Made by a program: the position numbers and the translations under genes. The notes below the pieces were generated by a model, which made no database searches, was not told where the DNA came from, and was given only the letters and a program-made list of their open reading frames with translations. Below, one piece after another: positions 16,112 through 24,205 of a DNA stretch of 35,910 nucleotides. How positions within the stretch are numbered: position 1 is the stretch's first letter; every line of letters begins with the position of its first letter. The DNA comes from Planctomycetaceae bacterium (lineage in GTDB: Bacteria; Planctomycetota; Planctomycetia; Planctomycetales; Planctomycetaceae), in contig PBOU01000017.1 in the NCBI GenBank assembly GCA_002724415.1, positions 1 through 35,910 of the forward strand, read 5' to 3'.

Positions 16112-17149
16112 TTGATCCGATCGATCACTGCCCTGTTGATGATGGCACTTTTGGCGGGACCGGGCGTGTCGCCGCTTGAGGCGGCCCGAAAGCAGAAGGA
16201 CCCCAAGGTGATCCGTGCCCTGAACAAGGCACTGGAGTATCTCAAGCGGGAACAACGTCGGCAGGGTTACTGGGAAGCCCGTGGCGGACAGTACCGCGTG
16301 GCGATGACCGCCCTGGCAGCCAATGCGCTGCTGGCCGAGGGTTCAACCACGACCACGGGAAAACACCGCGACGAGGTGGCCCAGGCCGTCGATTTCCTGG
16401 TCGGACAGTCCCGCTCCAGTGGCCTGATCGGCTACAAGAGCGATTACCGCTACACCTACGGACATGGCTTCTCGATGCTGTTCCTCTCGCAGGTCTACGG
16501 CGAGGAGGAGGACAAGAAGCGACGTGCCGACCTGAAGAAGGTGCTTGTCAAGGCGGTGGACTTTTCGGCCAAGGCCCAGACAACCCGGGGCGGCTGGGGA
16601 TATGTCTCGGCCAAGGACGGCAACGATTTCGATGAGGGGTCAACCTGCATCACGCAGGTCCAGGGCCTGCGGGCCTGTCGCAACGCGGGAATTCCCGTGC
16701 CCAAGGAGATCATCGACCGGGCCCAGAAGTACATCCGCGACTGCATGACCCCCGATGGTGGAATCCGCTACCGGTTTGGCCAGAGCGGAGGAGCCCGGCC
16801 ACCGATCACCGCGGCAGCAGTCGCCTGCATGTTCAACTCGGGCGAGTACAAGACCGACCAGGTCACCAAGATGATGACCTATTGCGAGAAGCACGTGTGG
16901 CCCGGACGCGGTGTCTCCAGCAGCTTCGGACACTGGCACTACACGCACTACTACTTCTCGCAGGTGATGTACCGCATGGGCGAGGAGAAGTGGTCGAAGT
17001 ACTACGGTGAGATCAAGAAGCAGCTGTTGCGGACCCAGTCGAGCTCGGGGGCGTGGCTGGAGGGTTACATCGGCCCTGTCTACACCACGTCGATCAACGC
17101 GACGATCCTGCAACTGGAAAACGGTTTCCTGCCAATTTACCAGCGGTAG
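16112..17149 (+). CDS. Secreted prenyltransferase/squalene-oxidase-repeat (alpha/alpha toroid) protein
   Basis: I place the start at TTG 16112: it has GAGGA at 16099-16103 (8 nt away) and yields a standard signal peptide (MIRSITALLMMALLAGPGVSPLEA). ATG 16079 is the alternative and adds MAEFPDTRTCP. The mature protein has repeats of the terpenoid-cyclase toroid type: YLKREQRRQGYWEARGGQYRVAMTALAANALL, AKAQTTRGGWGYV...STCITQVQGLRACRNAGI, YIRDCMTPDGGIRYRF...PPITAAAVACMFNSG and QSSSGAWLEG...TTSINATILQLE. The cyclase DxDD acid motif is not seen, so it is probably not a cyclase. The family is common in planctomycetes as periplasmic proteins of unknown function. The length is 345 residues from TTG. 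Confidence 0.83.
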   Translation: MIRSITALLMMALLAGPGVSPLEAARKQKDPKVIRALNKALEYLKREQRRQGYWEARGGQYRVAMTALAANALLAEGSTTTTGKHRDEVAQAVDFLVGQSRSSGLIGYKSDYRYTYGHGFSMLFLSQVYGEEEDKKRRADLKKVLVKAVDFSAKAQTTRGGWGYVSAKDGNDFDEGSTCITQVQGLRACRNAGIPVPKEIIDRAQKYIRDCMTPDGGIRYRFGQSGGARPPITAAAVACMFNSGEYKTDQVTKMMTYCEKHVWPGRGVSSSFGHWHYTHYYFSQVMYRMGEEKWSKYYGEIKKQLLRTQSSSGAWLEGYIGPVYTTSINATILQLENGFLPIYQR

Positions 17150-17200
17150 CAACGGTGGCAGTGGCAGCAGTGTGAATCCTCCGCGAGTGATCCTCCAGCC

Positions 17201-19537
17201 GTGACCGGTGTCAACGACGCCCAACACCCGTCGGACATTTCACCTCGAGCGTGGCTACGGGGATGGCTACTGGTGCTGGTACTGACCGCACTGGTCTATC
17301 GTCCCGTGGTGACCGGCGACGGGACATTCGAAGCGTGGGACCAGGCCCGCGTGTACGTTCCGCTGCAGGTCAGCAATGCGCAACAACGGTCCGAGGGTGA
17401 AATCCCGTTGTGGTATCGGCATGGCTTCCTGGGCTATCCGTTGCAGGGTGAAAACGAGTGCAGCGGTGTCTATCCACCGGCGATCATTTTTCACCTCGTC
17501 AATTCCCCGGGCACGGCCTGGTCGTTGTTCCTGTTGTTTCATCACCTGCTGGCCGTCGCTGGAACAATGCTCCTGGTGCGAGAACTGGGTGGTGGCGTCC
17601 TGGGCGCCACGCTGGCGGCCGTGGTGTTTGTCTTCGGCGGCACGTTCGTCGGTGTGATTCCCGGGGCGACTTTGCTGACAACAGTGGCCTGGACGCCATT
17701 GGTGCTGGCACTCTGGTTGAAAGCCAACCGGACCCACAGCCTGTGGCCGGCCACGTGGGCCGGCCTGGCACTCGCCGCACAGGCCTCCGGAGCCCATCCA
17801 CAGATCCTGTTCTACACCATCCTGGCACTGGTACTGGGAATTGTCTGCGAGGCCCGCCGAGAGAACCGTGCACGCAAGATGGGCTGGGCCGTGTTGGCCA
17901 CAACGGTGACCCTGGTTGTGGGACTCGGACTGGCCGCTCCGCAACTGTGGTATTGCCTGGACACCCTGCTGGCCACCGAACGCGGAACCGGGCTGAGTTA
18001 CGAGCAACAGATGGACGGCTCGCTCCCGCCCCACTTCCTGCTGCAACTGCTGTTGCCTGGGTCCACCGGTGGAGATCACCGGCTGCAGGTGCTCTTCATG
18101 GATGTCCGAATCTACGCCGGGTTGCTCACACTGCCCCTGGCCGTCATTGGTTGGTGCCGGGCCCCGGACACGGCCCGCATCTTTCGCTGGGGACTGGCGC
18201 TGTCTCTCGTCCTGGCATTCGGACGACACGGGGGAGCCTTCCTGCTGCTGGGGCACCTGCCGGGATTCGATACCATCCACGTGCCCGCCCGTTTCCTGAT
18301 TCTGACGTCGTTGGCTCTCGCCGTTCTTGGCGGACTCGGGTTCGACCACCTGATCAAGCAACCCGGGACATCGACGGCGCGCAGCTGGAGAACCACCGCC
18401 GTGGCCCTGGCGGTCACCGGAATCGCACTGCTGGCCCTGGGCCTGGTCACACGGTTCGCCCCCGAAAGCCTTGGACCAGACTGGCTATTCGGTCACGGAA
18501 ACTCAGACGCGGTGTTTCGCCGCGAGTGGAGCCTCGTGTCGCCCACGAGCAAGATGACCGGAATGGAGTGGGCCGGGTTCGCCGGGGGAATCACGGCCCT
18601 GGTTGCTGCGGGCATCTGCCTGACAGCGCGACGGCTGGAACCGCGGCACGTCGGCTCTCTGTGCCTGTTGCTGGTCTGCTGTGACCTTGGCCTGGCCGCC
18701 ACCCGGCTGCTCGAACTGGCACCCGGAGACTTTTATGAAACACCGCCAGTTACGCTCGATCTGCTGCCCGAGAATCCCGGTCGGGTGGCGGCTACCGTGC
18801 CCGGATACAACTTCAACACAGCCGAACGCACCCTGGCCCTGTTGCCCGACAACTCCGCCGGTTTGTTCGGCATCGATGCCTTTTCGATCAACCCCGGAGC
18901 CAAGACCGAATTGCTGCGTCGAACATCGGCTGCCGTCTCACCCAAGTTGCATGCCGTGTTGCACGTTGGCACGCTGATCAGTCGTCGCCAGCTTCCGACT
19001 CTCGACCAACACCTCCGTGGCCACACGTCGGATTCCGGGGGCGGCTACTGGATTTATGACGTGCCCAACGTGCTGCCCCGCGTCACCATCTGCCGGGATA
19101 TCCTGCTGGTGACACGGCCCCAGGCCATTCTCGATACGATCGCGTCACGCCGGTTTGTTCCTGGCGAGACCGTGATCCTGGAAACGGCTCCACAGCATGT
19201 CGCGGGAAACCCGGTGGGGTCCAGCGCAAGGGAGAGTGTCACCCTGGTGACCGACCGGGCTCAAACGGTTGAGATCGATGCGACACTGACCAGTGACGGC
19301 ATCCTTGTGCTCGCCGACCTTTTTCACGACGGCTGGATGGCCACCAGCAACGGGCGTCCCCTGCCCATTCTTCGGACCAATGGACTGTGTCGCGGCGTCG
19401 CCCTGGCCGCTGGACAACACAGGCTGCGGTTCGAGTTCCAGCCCGCGAGTTTCCATCGCGGTCTCTGGATCTCTGCCACAACACTCCTGGGGCTGCTGCT
19501 GGGCTGTGGGATCACCATTGTCCGACGCCGACGATAA
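17201..19537 (+). CDS. YfhO-like polytopic membrane protein
   Basis: The start is GTG at 17201, with no good Shine-Dalgarno sequence. The 778-residue protein has about a dozen hydrophobic segments over the first 500 residues. Its N-terminus resembles YfhO proteins (DQARVYVPLQVSNAQQRSEGEIPLWYRHGFLGYPLQGENECSGVYPPAIIFHL). The C-terminal extracytoplasmic domain ends in the characteristic ILVLADLFHDGWMATSNGRPLPILRTNGLCRGVALAAGQHRLRFEFQP, followed by two closing TM segments. YfhO of Bacillus acts in glycosylation of a cell-wall polymer; planctomycete members are widespread and mostly uncharacterised. A role as a lipid-linked-sugar glycosyltransferase is a family-based inference. Confidence 0.86.
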   Translation: MTGVNDAQHPSDISPRAWLRGWLLVLVLTALVYRPVVTGDGTFEAWDQARVYVPLQVSNAQQRSEGEIPLWYRHGFLGYPLQGENECSGVYPPAIIFHLVNSPGTAWSLFLLFHHLLAVAGTMLLVRELGGGVLGATLAAVVFVFGGTFVGVIPGATLLTTVAWTPLVLALWLKANRTHSLWPATWAGLALAAQASGAHPQILFYTILALVLGIVCEARRENRARKMGWAVLATTVTLVVGLGLAAPQLWYCLDTLLATERGTGLSYEQQMDGSLPPHFLLQLLLPGSTGGDHRLQVLFMDVRIYAGLLTLPLAVIGWCRAPDTARIFRWGLALSLVLAFGRHGGAFLLLGHLPGFDTIHVPARFLILTSLALAVLGGLGFDHLIKQPGTSTARSWRTTAVALAVTGIALLALGLVTRFAPESLGPDWLFGHGNSDAVFRREWSLVSPTSKMTGMEWAGFAGGITALVAAGICLTARRLEPRHVGSLCLLLVCCDLGLAATRLLELAPGDFYETPPVTLDLLPENPGRVAATVPGYNFNTAERTLALLPDNSAGLFGIDAFSINPGAKTELLRRTSAAVSPKLHAVLHVGTLISRRQLPTLDQHLRGHTSDSGGGYWIYDVPNVLPRVTICRDILLVTRPQAILDTIASRRFVPGETVILETAPQHVAGNPVGSSARESVTLVTDRAQTVEIDATLTSDGILVLADLFHDGWMATSNGRPLPILRTNGLCRGVALAAGQHRLRFEFQPASFHRGLWISATTLLGLLLGCGITIVRRRR

Positions 19538-19559
19538 CAGGCTGCAACACCGCCTCCTG

Positions 19560-19589
19560 TTGTCTCACATCAACAATCGCCGATAGAAT
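19560..19589 (+). promoter_or_regulatory. Promoter candidate for DUF1501 gene, possibly leaderless
   Basis: TTGTCT (19560-19565) and TAGAAT (19584-19589) are separated by 18 nt, a reasonable sigma70-type pair. The -10 box ends 6 nt before the ATG at 19596 and no Shine-Dalgarno sequence is present, so the transcript may begin at or near the ATG. Confidence 0.5.
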
Positions 19590-19595
19590 CAGCAT

Positions 19596-20981
19596 ATGCT
19601 CAATGTGTTCACCAGCCCCGGTTCCCGCGACTGCGGAGGCATCTCGCGCCGCGAAGCCATTTCCATTGGCTCACTCGGGCTGGCCGGCGGTTCGTTGGGC
19701 CTGGCGGATCTGCTGCGAGCCCAGGCCGCGGCACCAACCGCATTCCGTGACAAGTCGATCGTGTTGCTGTTCCTGACCGGGGGGCCAAGCCAGGTCGAGA
19801 CATTTGACCCGAAGATGACGGCCCCGGCCGAAATCCGCAGCGTGACCGGCGAACTGGCAACCAGCCTGCCCGGGGTCACCTTCGGCACCACGTTTCCCCG
19901 GCTGGCACGACTGGCCAACCGGATGGCTATCGTGCGTTCATTCACCCACGGCAATTCCAATCACACCGGTGGTGCCCAGGACGTGATGAGAGGTGGCGCC
20001 GGCAACCAGATCGGAATGGGATCGATCGTCACGCGACTGCGTGGCACCAATCACCCCCACACCGGGATGCCGACCCAGGTCTACCTGAGCCACCAGGAAC
20101 CCGATCCCCAGTTCAACAAGGAGCGACTCAGGTTGCTCGAGGCGGCCACGGCCGGAGAACTGGGCGCGGCTTTTGCCCCGTTCGATCCGCTTGGTGACGG
20201 GCCGGTTAACCAGAACCTGACACTGAACCTTCCACGGCGTCGGCTGGTCGATCGCCGCAGCCTGCGACAATCACTGGACCGGCTGGTGCGGCAAGCCGAC
20301 ACCAGCGGAATGATGGACGGGCTGGACCGCTTCGAGCAACAGGCCTTCGACCTGTTGCTCGGCCGTGGTCGCCGGGCCTTTGATCTCACCGATGAAGACC
20401 CGGCGCTGGTCCGGCGTTACGACACCGGTCGTTTCAACACCGCACTGCGAGTCAAGACTCGTCATTCCACGCTCGGGCGTCAGTTGCTGCTGGCCCGGCG
20501 GCTTTGCGAGGCCGGGTGTGGTTTCATCACCGTGCACAATCCCGGTTGGGACATGCACGGGGGCACCACGCAATTCAACATGCCCTTCGGCATGGAACGA
20601 CTCGGACGACCGGTCGACCAGGCCGTCAGTGTCTTCCTGGAGGATCTCCACCAGCGAGGTCTCTCCGACAAGGTCCTGCTGATCATCACAGGCGAATTCG
20701 GTCGCACGCCGAAAGTGAAGCCCGACGGTGGCCGTGACCACTGGCCCAGGCTCAGCACGCTGGCCTTCTCAGGCGGCGGTTTGCCAATGGGACAGGTTAT
20801 TGGTCGCTCGAGCCGGGATGTGGGCGAACCGGCTTCCCGGCCAGTGACGCCCGAGGATCTTTTCGCAACGATCCTGGCAACACTGTTCGACCTGGGAACA
20901 TTGAGGCTGCTTCCGGAAGTGCCCCGCGATGTGGCTCGACTGATCGAACGATCCCGTCCGATCCCCGAACTCATCGGCTAG
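19596..20981 (+). CDS. DUF1501 family protein with Tat-type leader (copy 1)
   Basis: The 461-residue protein starts MLNVFTSPGSRDCGGISRREAISIGSLGLAGGSLGLADLLRAQA, a Tat-like signal. Family motifs are SIVLLFLTGGPSQVETFDPK near the N-terminus and ITGEFGRTPKVKPDGGRDHWPRLSTLAFSGGGL near the C-terminus. The fold is related to the alkaline-phosphatase/sulfatase superfamily. In planctomycetes DUF1501 genes usually accompany DUF1549/DUF1553 genes; this copy is followed by an SDR instead. The conserved GRDHWP and HNPGWDMHGG motifs suggest a metal site, but no activity has been proven that I know of. Confidence 0.93.
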   Translation: MLNVFTSPGSRDCGGISRREAISIGSLGLAGGSLGLADLLRAQAAAPTAFRDKSIVLLFLTGGPSQVETFDPKMTAPAEIRSVTGELATSLPGVTFGTTFPRLARLANRMAIVRSFTHGNSNHTGGAQDVMRGGAGNQIGMGSIVTRLRGTNHPHTGMPTQVYLSHQEPDPQFNKERLRLLEAATAGELGAAFAPFDPLGDGPVNQNLTLNLPRRRLVDRRSLRQSLDRLVRQADTSGMMDGLDRFEQQAFDLLLGRGRRAFDLTDEDPALVRRYDTGRFNTALRVKTRHSTLGRQLLLARRLCEAGCGFITVHNPGWDMHGGTTQFNMPFGMERLGRPVDQAVSVFLEDLHQRGLSDKVLLIITGEFGRTPKVKPDGGRDHWPRLSTLAFSGGGLPMGQVIGRSSRDVGEPASRPVTPEDLFATILATLFDLGTLRLLPEVPRDVARLIERSRPIPELIG

Positions 20982-20995
20982 ATGGGCCGACACGA

Positions 20996-21025
20996 TTGTC
21001 CGGGTGTCTCATCTCCCGCTATGCT
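20996..21025 (+). promoter_or_regulatory. Promoter candidate for SDR gene
   Basis: TTGTCC (20996-21001) and TATGCT (21020-21025) are 18 nt apart, ending 29 nt before the ATG at 21055. AGGAG at 21042-21046 is the ribosome binding site. Confidence 0.42.
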
Positions 21026-21054
21026 GCCGGTCCACCCGAAGCAGGAGCAGCCCG

Positions 21055-21843
21055 ATGGGAATACTGGATCGATTCAAGCTTGATGGTCGCGTCGCCCTGG
21101 TCACGGCCGGCTCGGGTCCTCAATTTGGCAGCAGCCTGACCGAGGGCCTGGCCGAAGCCGGTGCCACGGTCATCTCGGCGTCACGCTCACTGGAGCGGAA
21201 CGAGGAGTTCGCAGCCGGACTTCGCGAACGCGGTCACGATGTGCACGCGGCACAGGTCGACATCACCGATGTCGATTCCATCAACGCCCTGAGAGACCGG
21301 GTGCTGGCTGACCACGGCCGACTCGACGTGCTGGTCAACAGCGCGCTGGCACGCGACGGGCACGCGGGCGCATTCGATGAACAGACTCCCGAGGTGATCG
21401 GTCGTTCAGCGGCCGGTGACTTCACCGGGTTGTTCGCCATCTGCCAGGCATTTCTGCCGACGATGGTCGAACAGGGCCGCGGCTCGATCATCAACATTTC
21501 GAGCATCTACGGTGTGGTGGGCAACGACCCCACCATCTACCTGGATACCGACATGAAACAACCGGCGACCTACACATTCGTAAAGGCCGGCATGATCAAT
21601 TTCACACGCTACCTGGCCAACTACTACGGCAAGCAGGGGGTCCGGGCCAACTGCATCAGCCCGGGAGGCTACTTCAACAACCAGCCCGAGGCGTTCGTGG
21701 ACGAGTACACCAAGCGAGTGCCGGTTGGCCGCATGCTCGACAACGAGGACATCAAGGGAGCCATCGTTTACCTGGCATCCGATGCATCCCAGTATGTCAA
21801 CGGTCACAACCTGCTGGTCGACGGTGGCTGGACAGCGATCTAG
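21055..21843 (+). CDS. Short-chain dehydrogenase/reductase
   Basis: ATG 21055 follows AGGAG by 8 nt; the open frame extends 17 codons upstream, but the promoter lies there. The 262-residue protein has a variant nucleotide motif TAGSGPQFGSS (residues 17-27) in place of TGxxxGxG, NSA in place of NNAG, and catalytic Ser149/150, Tyr173 and Lys177 (YTFVK). The loop between Ser and Tyr is about 11 residues longer than usual (VVGNDPTIYLDTDMKQPAT). The segment SPGGYFNNQPEAFVDEYTKRVPVGRM resembles SDRs found in sialic- or legionaminic-acid-type and glycan-modification clusters. Substrate is unknown; the gene may serve nucleotide-sugar or polysaccharide metabolism. Confidence 0.9.
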   Translation: MGILDRFKLDGRVALVTAGSGPQFGSSLTEGLAEAGATVISASRSLERNEEFAAGLRERGHDVHAAQVDITDVDSINALRDRVLADHGRLDVLVNSALARDGHAGAFDEQTPEVIGRSAAGDFTGLFAICQAFLPTMVEQGRGSIINISSIYGVVGNDPTIYLDTDMKQPATYTFVKAGMINFTRYLANYYGKQGVRANCISPGGYFNNQPEAFVDEYTKRVPVGRMLDNEDIKGAIVYLASDASQYVNGHNLLVDGGWTAI

Positions 21844-21888
21844 GCCGCCGGGTTGTCGATTGCACCGGGCGGCGTCGATCAATCGACG
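21844..21888. terminator. Inverted repeats between convergent SDR and DUF1553 genes
   Basis: GCCGCC (21844-21849) pairs with GGCGGC (21868-21873), extended after a mismatch by GGT/ACC. Immediately next, CGTCGAT and ATCGACG (21873-21888) form a near-palindrome over the DUF1553 stop codon (21879-21881). No T tract follows. These may act as a bidirectional end signal. Confidence 0.35.
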
Positions 21889-24086
21889 TAAAGAAATTCG
21901 TCGAGGTTGAACAACACCAGGCAATAATCGGCCAGTGTCTCGGAGAATGCCGCATCGGCGTTCTCCAGGAATGCTCTTCCCAGCGACAGTTCCTCGGGAC
22001 CCGGTCCGCGACCGAGCACCAGCCGGTAGGCCCGTTGGACCACCGCAACCGGCGCACGTCCCGCCTCGGCCTGCAATCTCGATGCAAACGCCTCGGCCTG
22101 CCGGGCCAGTTCAGGGCTGTTCAACAGCGCCAGCGCCTGGCCGGCGTGTGAGCTCTGGTTTCGCCGTCCGCAGCTGACCATCGTGCCGGGTGCATCAAAA
22201 CTGACCAGCAACGGGGGCCGGTTGTTCCGCTTGACGAACAGGTAGATCGACCGCCGGTTGTGTTGAAAATGATCCGGGTGCGGCTGCCAGTTGCCCTTGT
22301 ATTGCAACGCGGCAATCTCCGGCGGCAACGGCAAACGAACACCAGGTCCTCCCGAGTGATGGTTCAGTTGACCACTGACAGCCAGCAGGCTGTCTCGCAA
22401 GGTCTCCGCTTCGAGTCGTCGCCGGCGTGCTCGCCACAACAACTGGTTGTCCGGATCGACGGCAACAGCAGCCGGATTGCCTGTCGTGCTGGATTGCCGA
22501 TAGGTCGACGACAGGACCAACAACCGATGCAACGGCTTGATGCGACCCCCGTTGGACACCAGTTCGGCGGCAAGCCAGTCGAGCAATTCCGGGTGTGTTG
22601 CCGGGCTGCCCATGACGCCGAAGTCATTGGGCGTCGCCACGATGCCGCGGCCGAAATGGTGTTGCCAAATCCGGTTGACGAAGACCCGTGCGGTGAGCGG
22701 GTTGGACGCCGATGCCAGCCACCGGGCCAACTCGGCGCGACGGCCCGAGGATCGTCGGCTGTCGGCCTGGGACACCTCGTCGATCGAGGGACGCGTCCGC
22801 TGACGAATCGAAGCGGGTCGGCTCAACGCACCTCGCTCGACCATCACAGCTGGAAAACTCGGAAACACCGCCTCGCCCAGGTCATGTGGGTCGCCGCGGA
22901 CCAGCCGGTGAGTCGTTGGAATCTCCTGGCCTCGATCAACAATCGCCATCACCGACGCAACCGGCGGCGGTTCATCCAACTGCACCGCGTGCAACCGTTG
23001 CTGAACCGACACGTAGTTCGCTCGATCCCGTTCGGACAATGCCTCGCGGATATCCGCCTCGCCAATCGTCAACACGCGCTCGGCAGCGGTCGCCAAACGC
23101 GATTGCTGGGGGGTCCGCGTCGCCGCATCCACCGCCAGCGCGGCCAGCGTCTCGGCGCCCAGTCGACCACGACGCTCGGCCATCAGCCGTTTTTTGATCG
23201 GGGCCTCGATCGCATCCAGCCTCTTGCGGATCTCGTCCCTCTTCGCCGTCCAGTTCTTTCGTGCTGTCTCACGCCGTTTTCTCTCGGCCGACGGGACCAA
23301 CGGCAGGTCCACCGCCCGGCTGGCAGCGAAGAATGCTTGCAGCCGGTAATAGTCAGCCTGGGGCAGGGGGTCAAACTTGTGGTCGTGACACCGGGCACAG
23401 CCAAAAGTGACACCCAGGAATGCGGAGCCGACCACGTCGACGATTTCCGTCAAGCGTTCCTGGCGATTCTTGGCCAGGTCCTGGGCCCCGGCATTCATCC
23501 GCAGCGGGCCGAGCCGGTGCAGGCCCAGGGCCGGCAGCGCACCGACATCCTCGGGAAACAGCTCGTCGGCGGCGATCTGCTCGTGGACAAACCTTGTGAA
23601 TGGCTTGTCGTGATTCAACGAATCGATCACCCAGTCCCGGTAACGCCAGGCATGCGGTCGCGGATCGTCGTATTCGAACCCGTCACTGTCGGCATAGCGG
23701 ACCACGTCCAGCCAATGCTGAGCCCATCTCTGTCCATACGCGGGTGACGCCAGCAACCGATCCACCAACCGCCCCCACGCATCGGGACTCTTGTCGGCGA
23801 GGAACAGATCAACCTGGCCCGGTGTCGGAGGGATCCCGACCAGGTCGAGATACACGCGTCGCACCAGCGTGTGCCGCGAGGCGGGGGGCGAGGGATGAAG
23901 TTCCAGGTCTTGCAGTGACTTCAGGATGAAGGCATCAACGGGGTTGGACACCCAGTCGGGCGTCTTGACCACCGGAATCGCTGGCCTGTGAACGGTTCGG
24001 TACGCCCAGGCGCGTTCATCCTCCTGGGCGCACACGACCCCCTGGATCAACAACAGCAAGAGGATGGTTGGCCACAGTTTGCGCAT
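21879..24086 (-). CDS. DUF1549/DUF1553 domain protein (planctomycete, no N-terminal cytochrome domain)
   Basis: The ATG at 24086 gives signal peptide MRKLWPTILLLLLIQGVVCA; upstream in-frame codons to 24164 are not needed. The 735-residue protein has DUF1549 (about residues 45-250: NPVDAFILKSLQDLELHPSPPASRHTLVRRVYLDLVGIPPTP and WAQHWLDVVRYADSDGFEYD) and DUF1553 (about 460-720: LARWLASASNPLTARVFVNRIWQHHFGRGIV and SSTYRQSS). A CxxCH sequence (GCARCHDHKFDP) lies at the end of DUF1549, where family members usually have it. Many relatives carry an N-terminal cytochrome-c-like (PSCyt1) domain, which is absent here. The gene is divergent from the DUF1501 gene at 24206. A role in polysaccharide processing is often proposed but unproven. 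Confidence 0.93.
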   Translation of the reverse strand: MRKLWPTILLLLLIQGVVCAQEDERAWAYRTVHRPAIPVVKTPDWVSNPVDAFILKSLQDLELHPSPPASRHTLVRRVYLDLVGIPPTPGQVDLFLADKSPDAWGRLVDRLLASPAYGQRWAQHWLDVVRYADSDGFEYDDPRPHAWRYRDWVIDSLNHDKPFTRFVHEQIAADELFPEDVGALPALGLHRLGPLRMNAGAQDLAKNRQERLTEIVDVVGSAFLGVTFGCARCHDHKFDPLPQADYYRLQAFFAASRAVDLPLVPSAERKRRETARKNWTAKRDEIRKRLDAIEAPIKKRLMAERRGRLGAETLAALAVDAATRTPQQSRLATAAERVLTIGEADIREALSERDRANYVSVQQRLHAVQLDEPPPVASVMAIVDRGQEIPTTHRLVRGDPHDLGEAVFPSFPAVMVERGALSRPASIRQRTRPSIDEVSQADSRRSSGRRAELARWLASASNPLTARVFVNRIWQHHFGRGIVATPNDFGVMGSPATHPELLDWLAAELVSNGGRIKPLHRLLVLSSTYRQSSTTGNPAAVAVDPDNQLLWRARRRRLEAETLRDSLLAVSGQLNHHSGGPGVRLPLPPEIAALQYKGNWQPHPDHFQHNRRSIYLFVKRNNRPPLLVSFDAPGTMVSCGRRNQSSHAGQALALLNSPELARQAEAFASRLQAEAGRAPVAVVQRAYRLVLGRGPGPEELSLGRAFLENADAAFSETLADYCLVLFNLDEFLYVD

Positions 24087-24205
24087 CGAACGTTCCTGAT
24101 CGGATGCTCCATCTTCCAAGCCATCCCGGGGTGTGGTCAAGGCGAAGCAGACCGATAGGGCCACGCCTTCCGGCCGAAACGCAACTGGGTTAGGCTATAC
24201 CCCTG

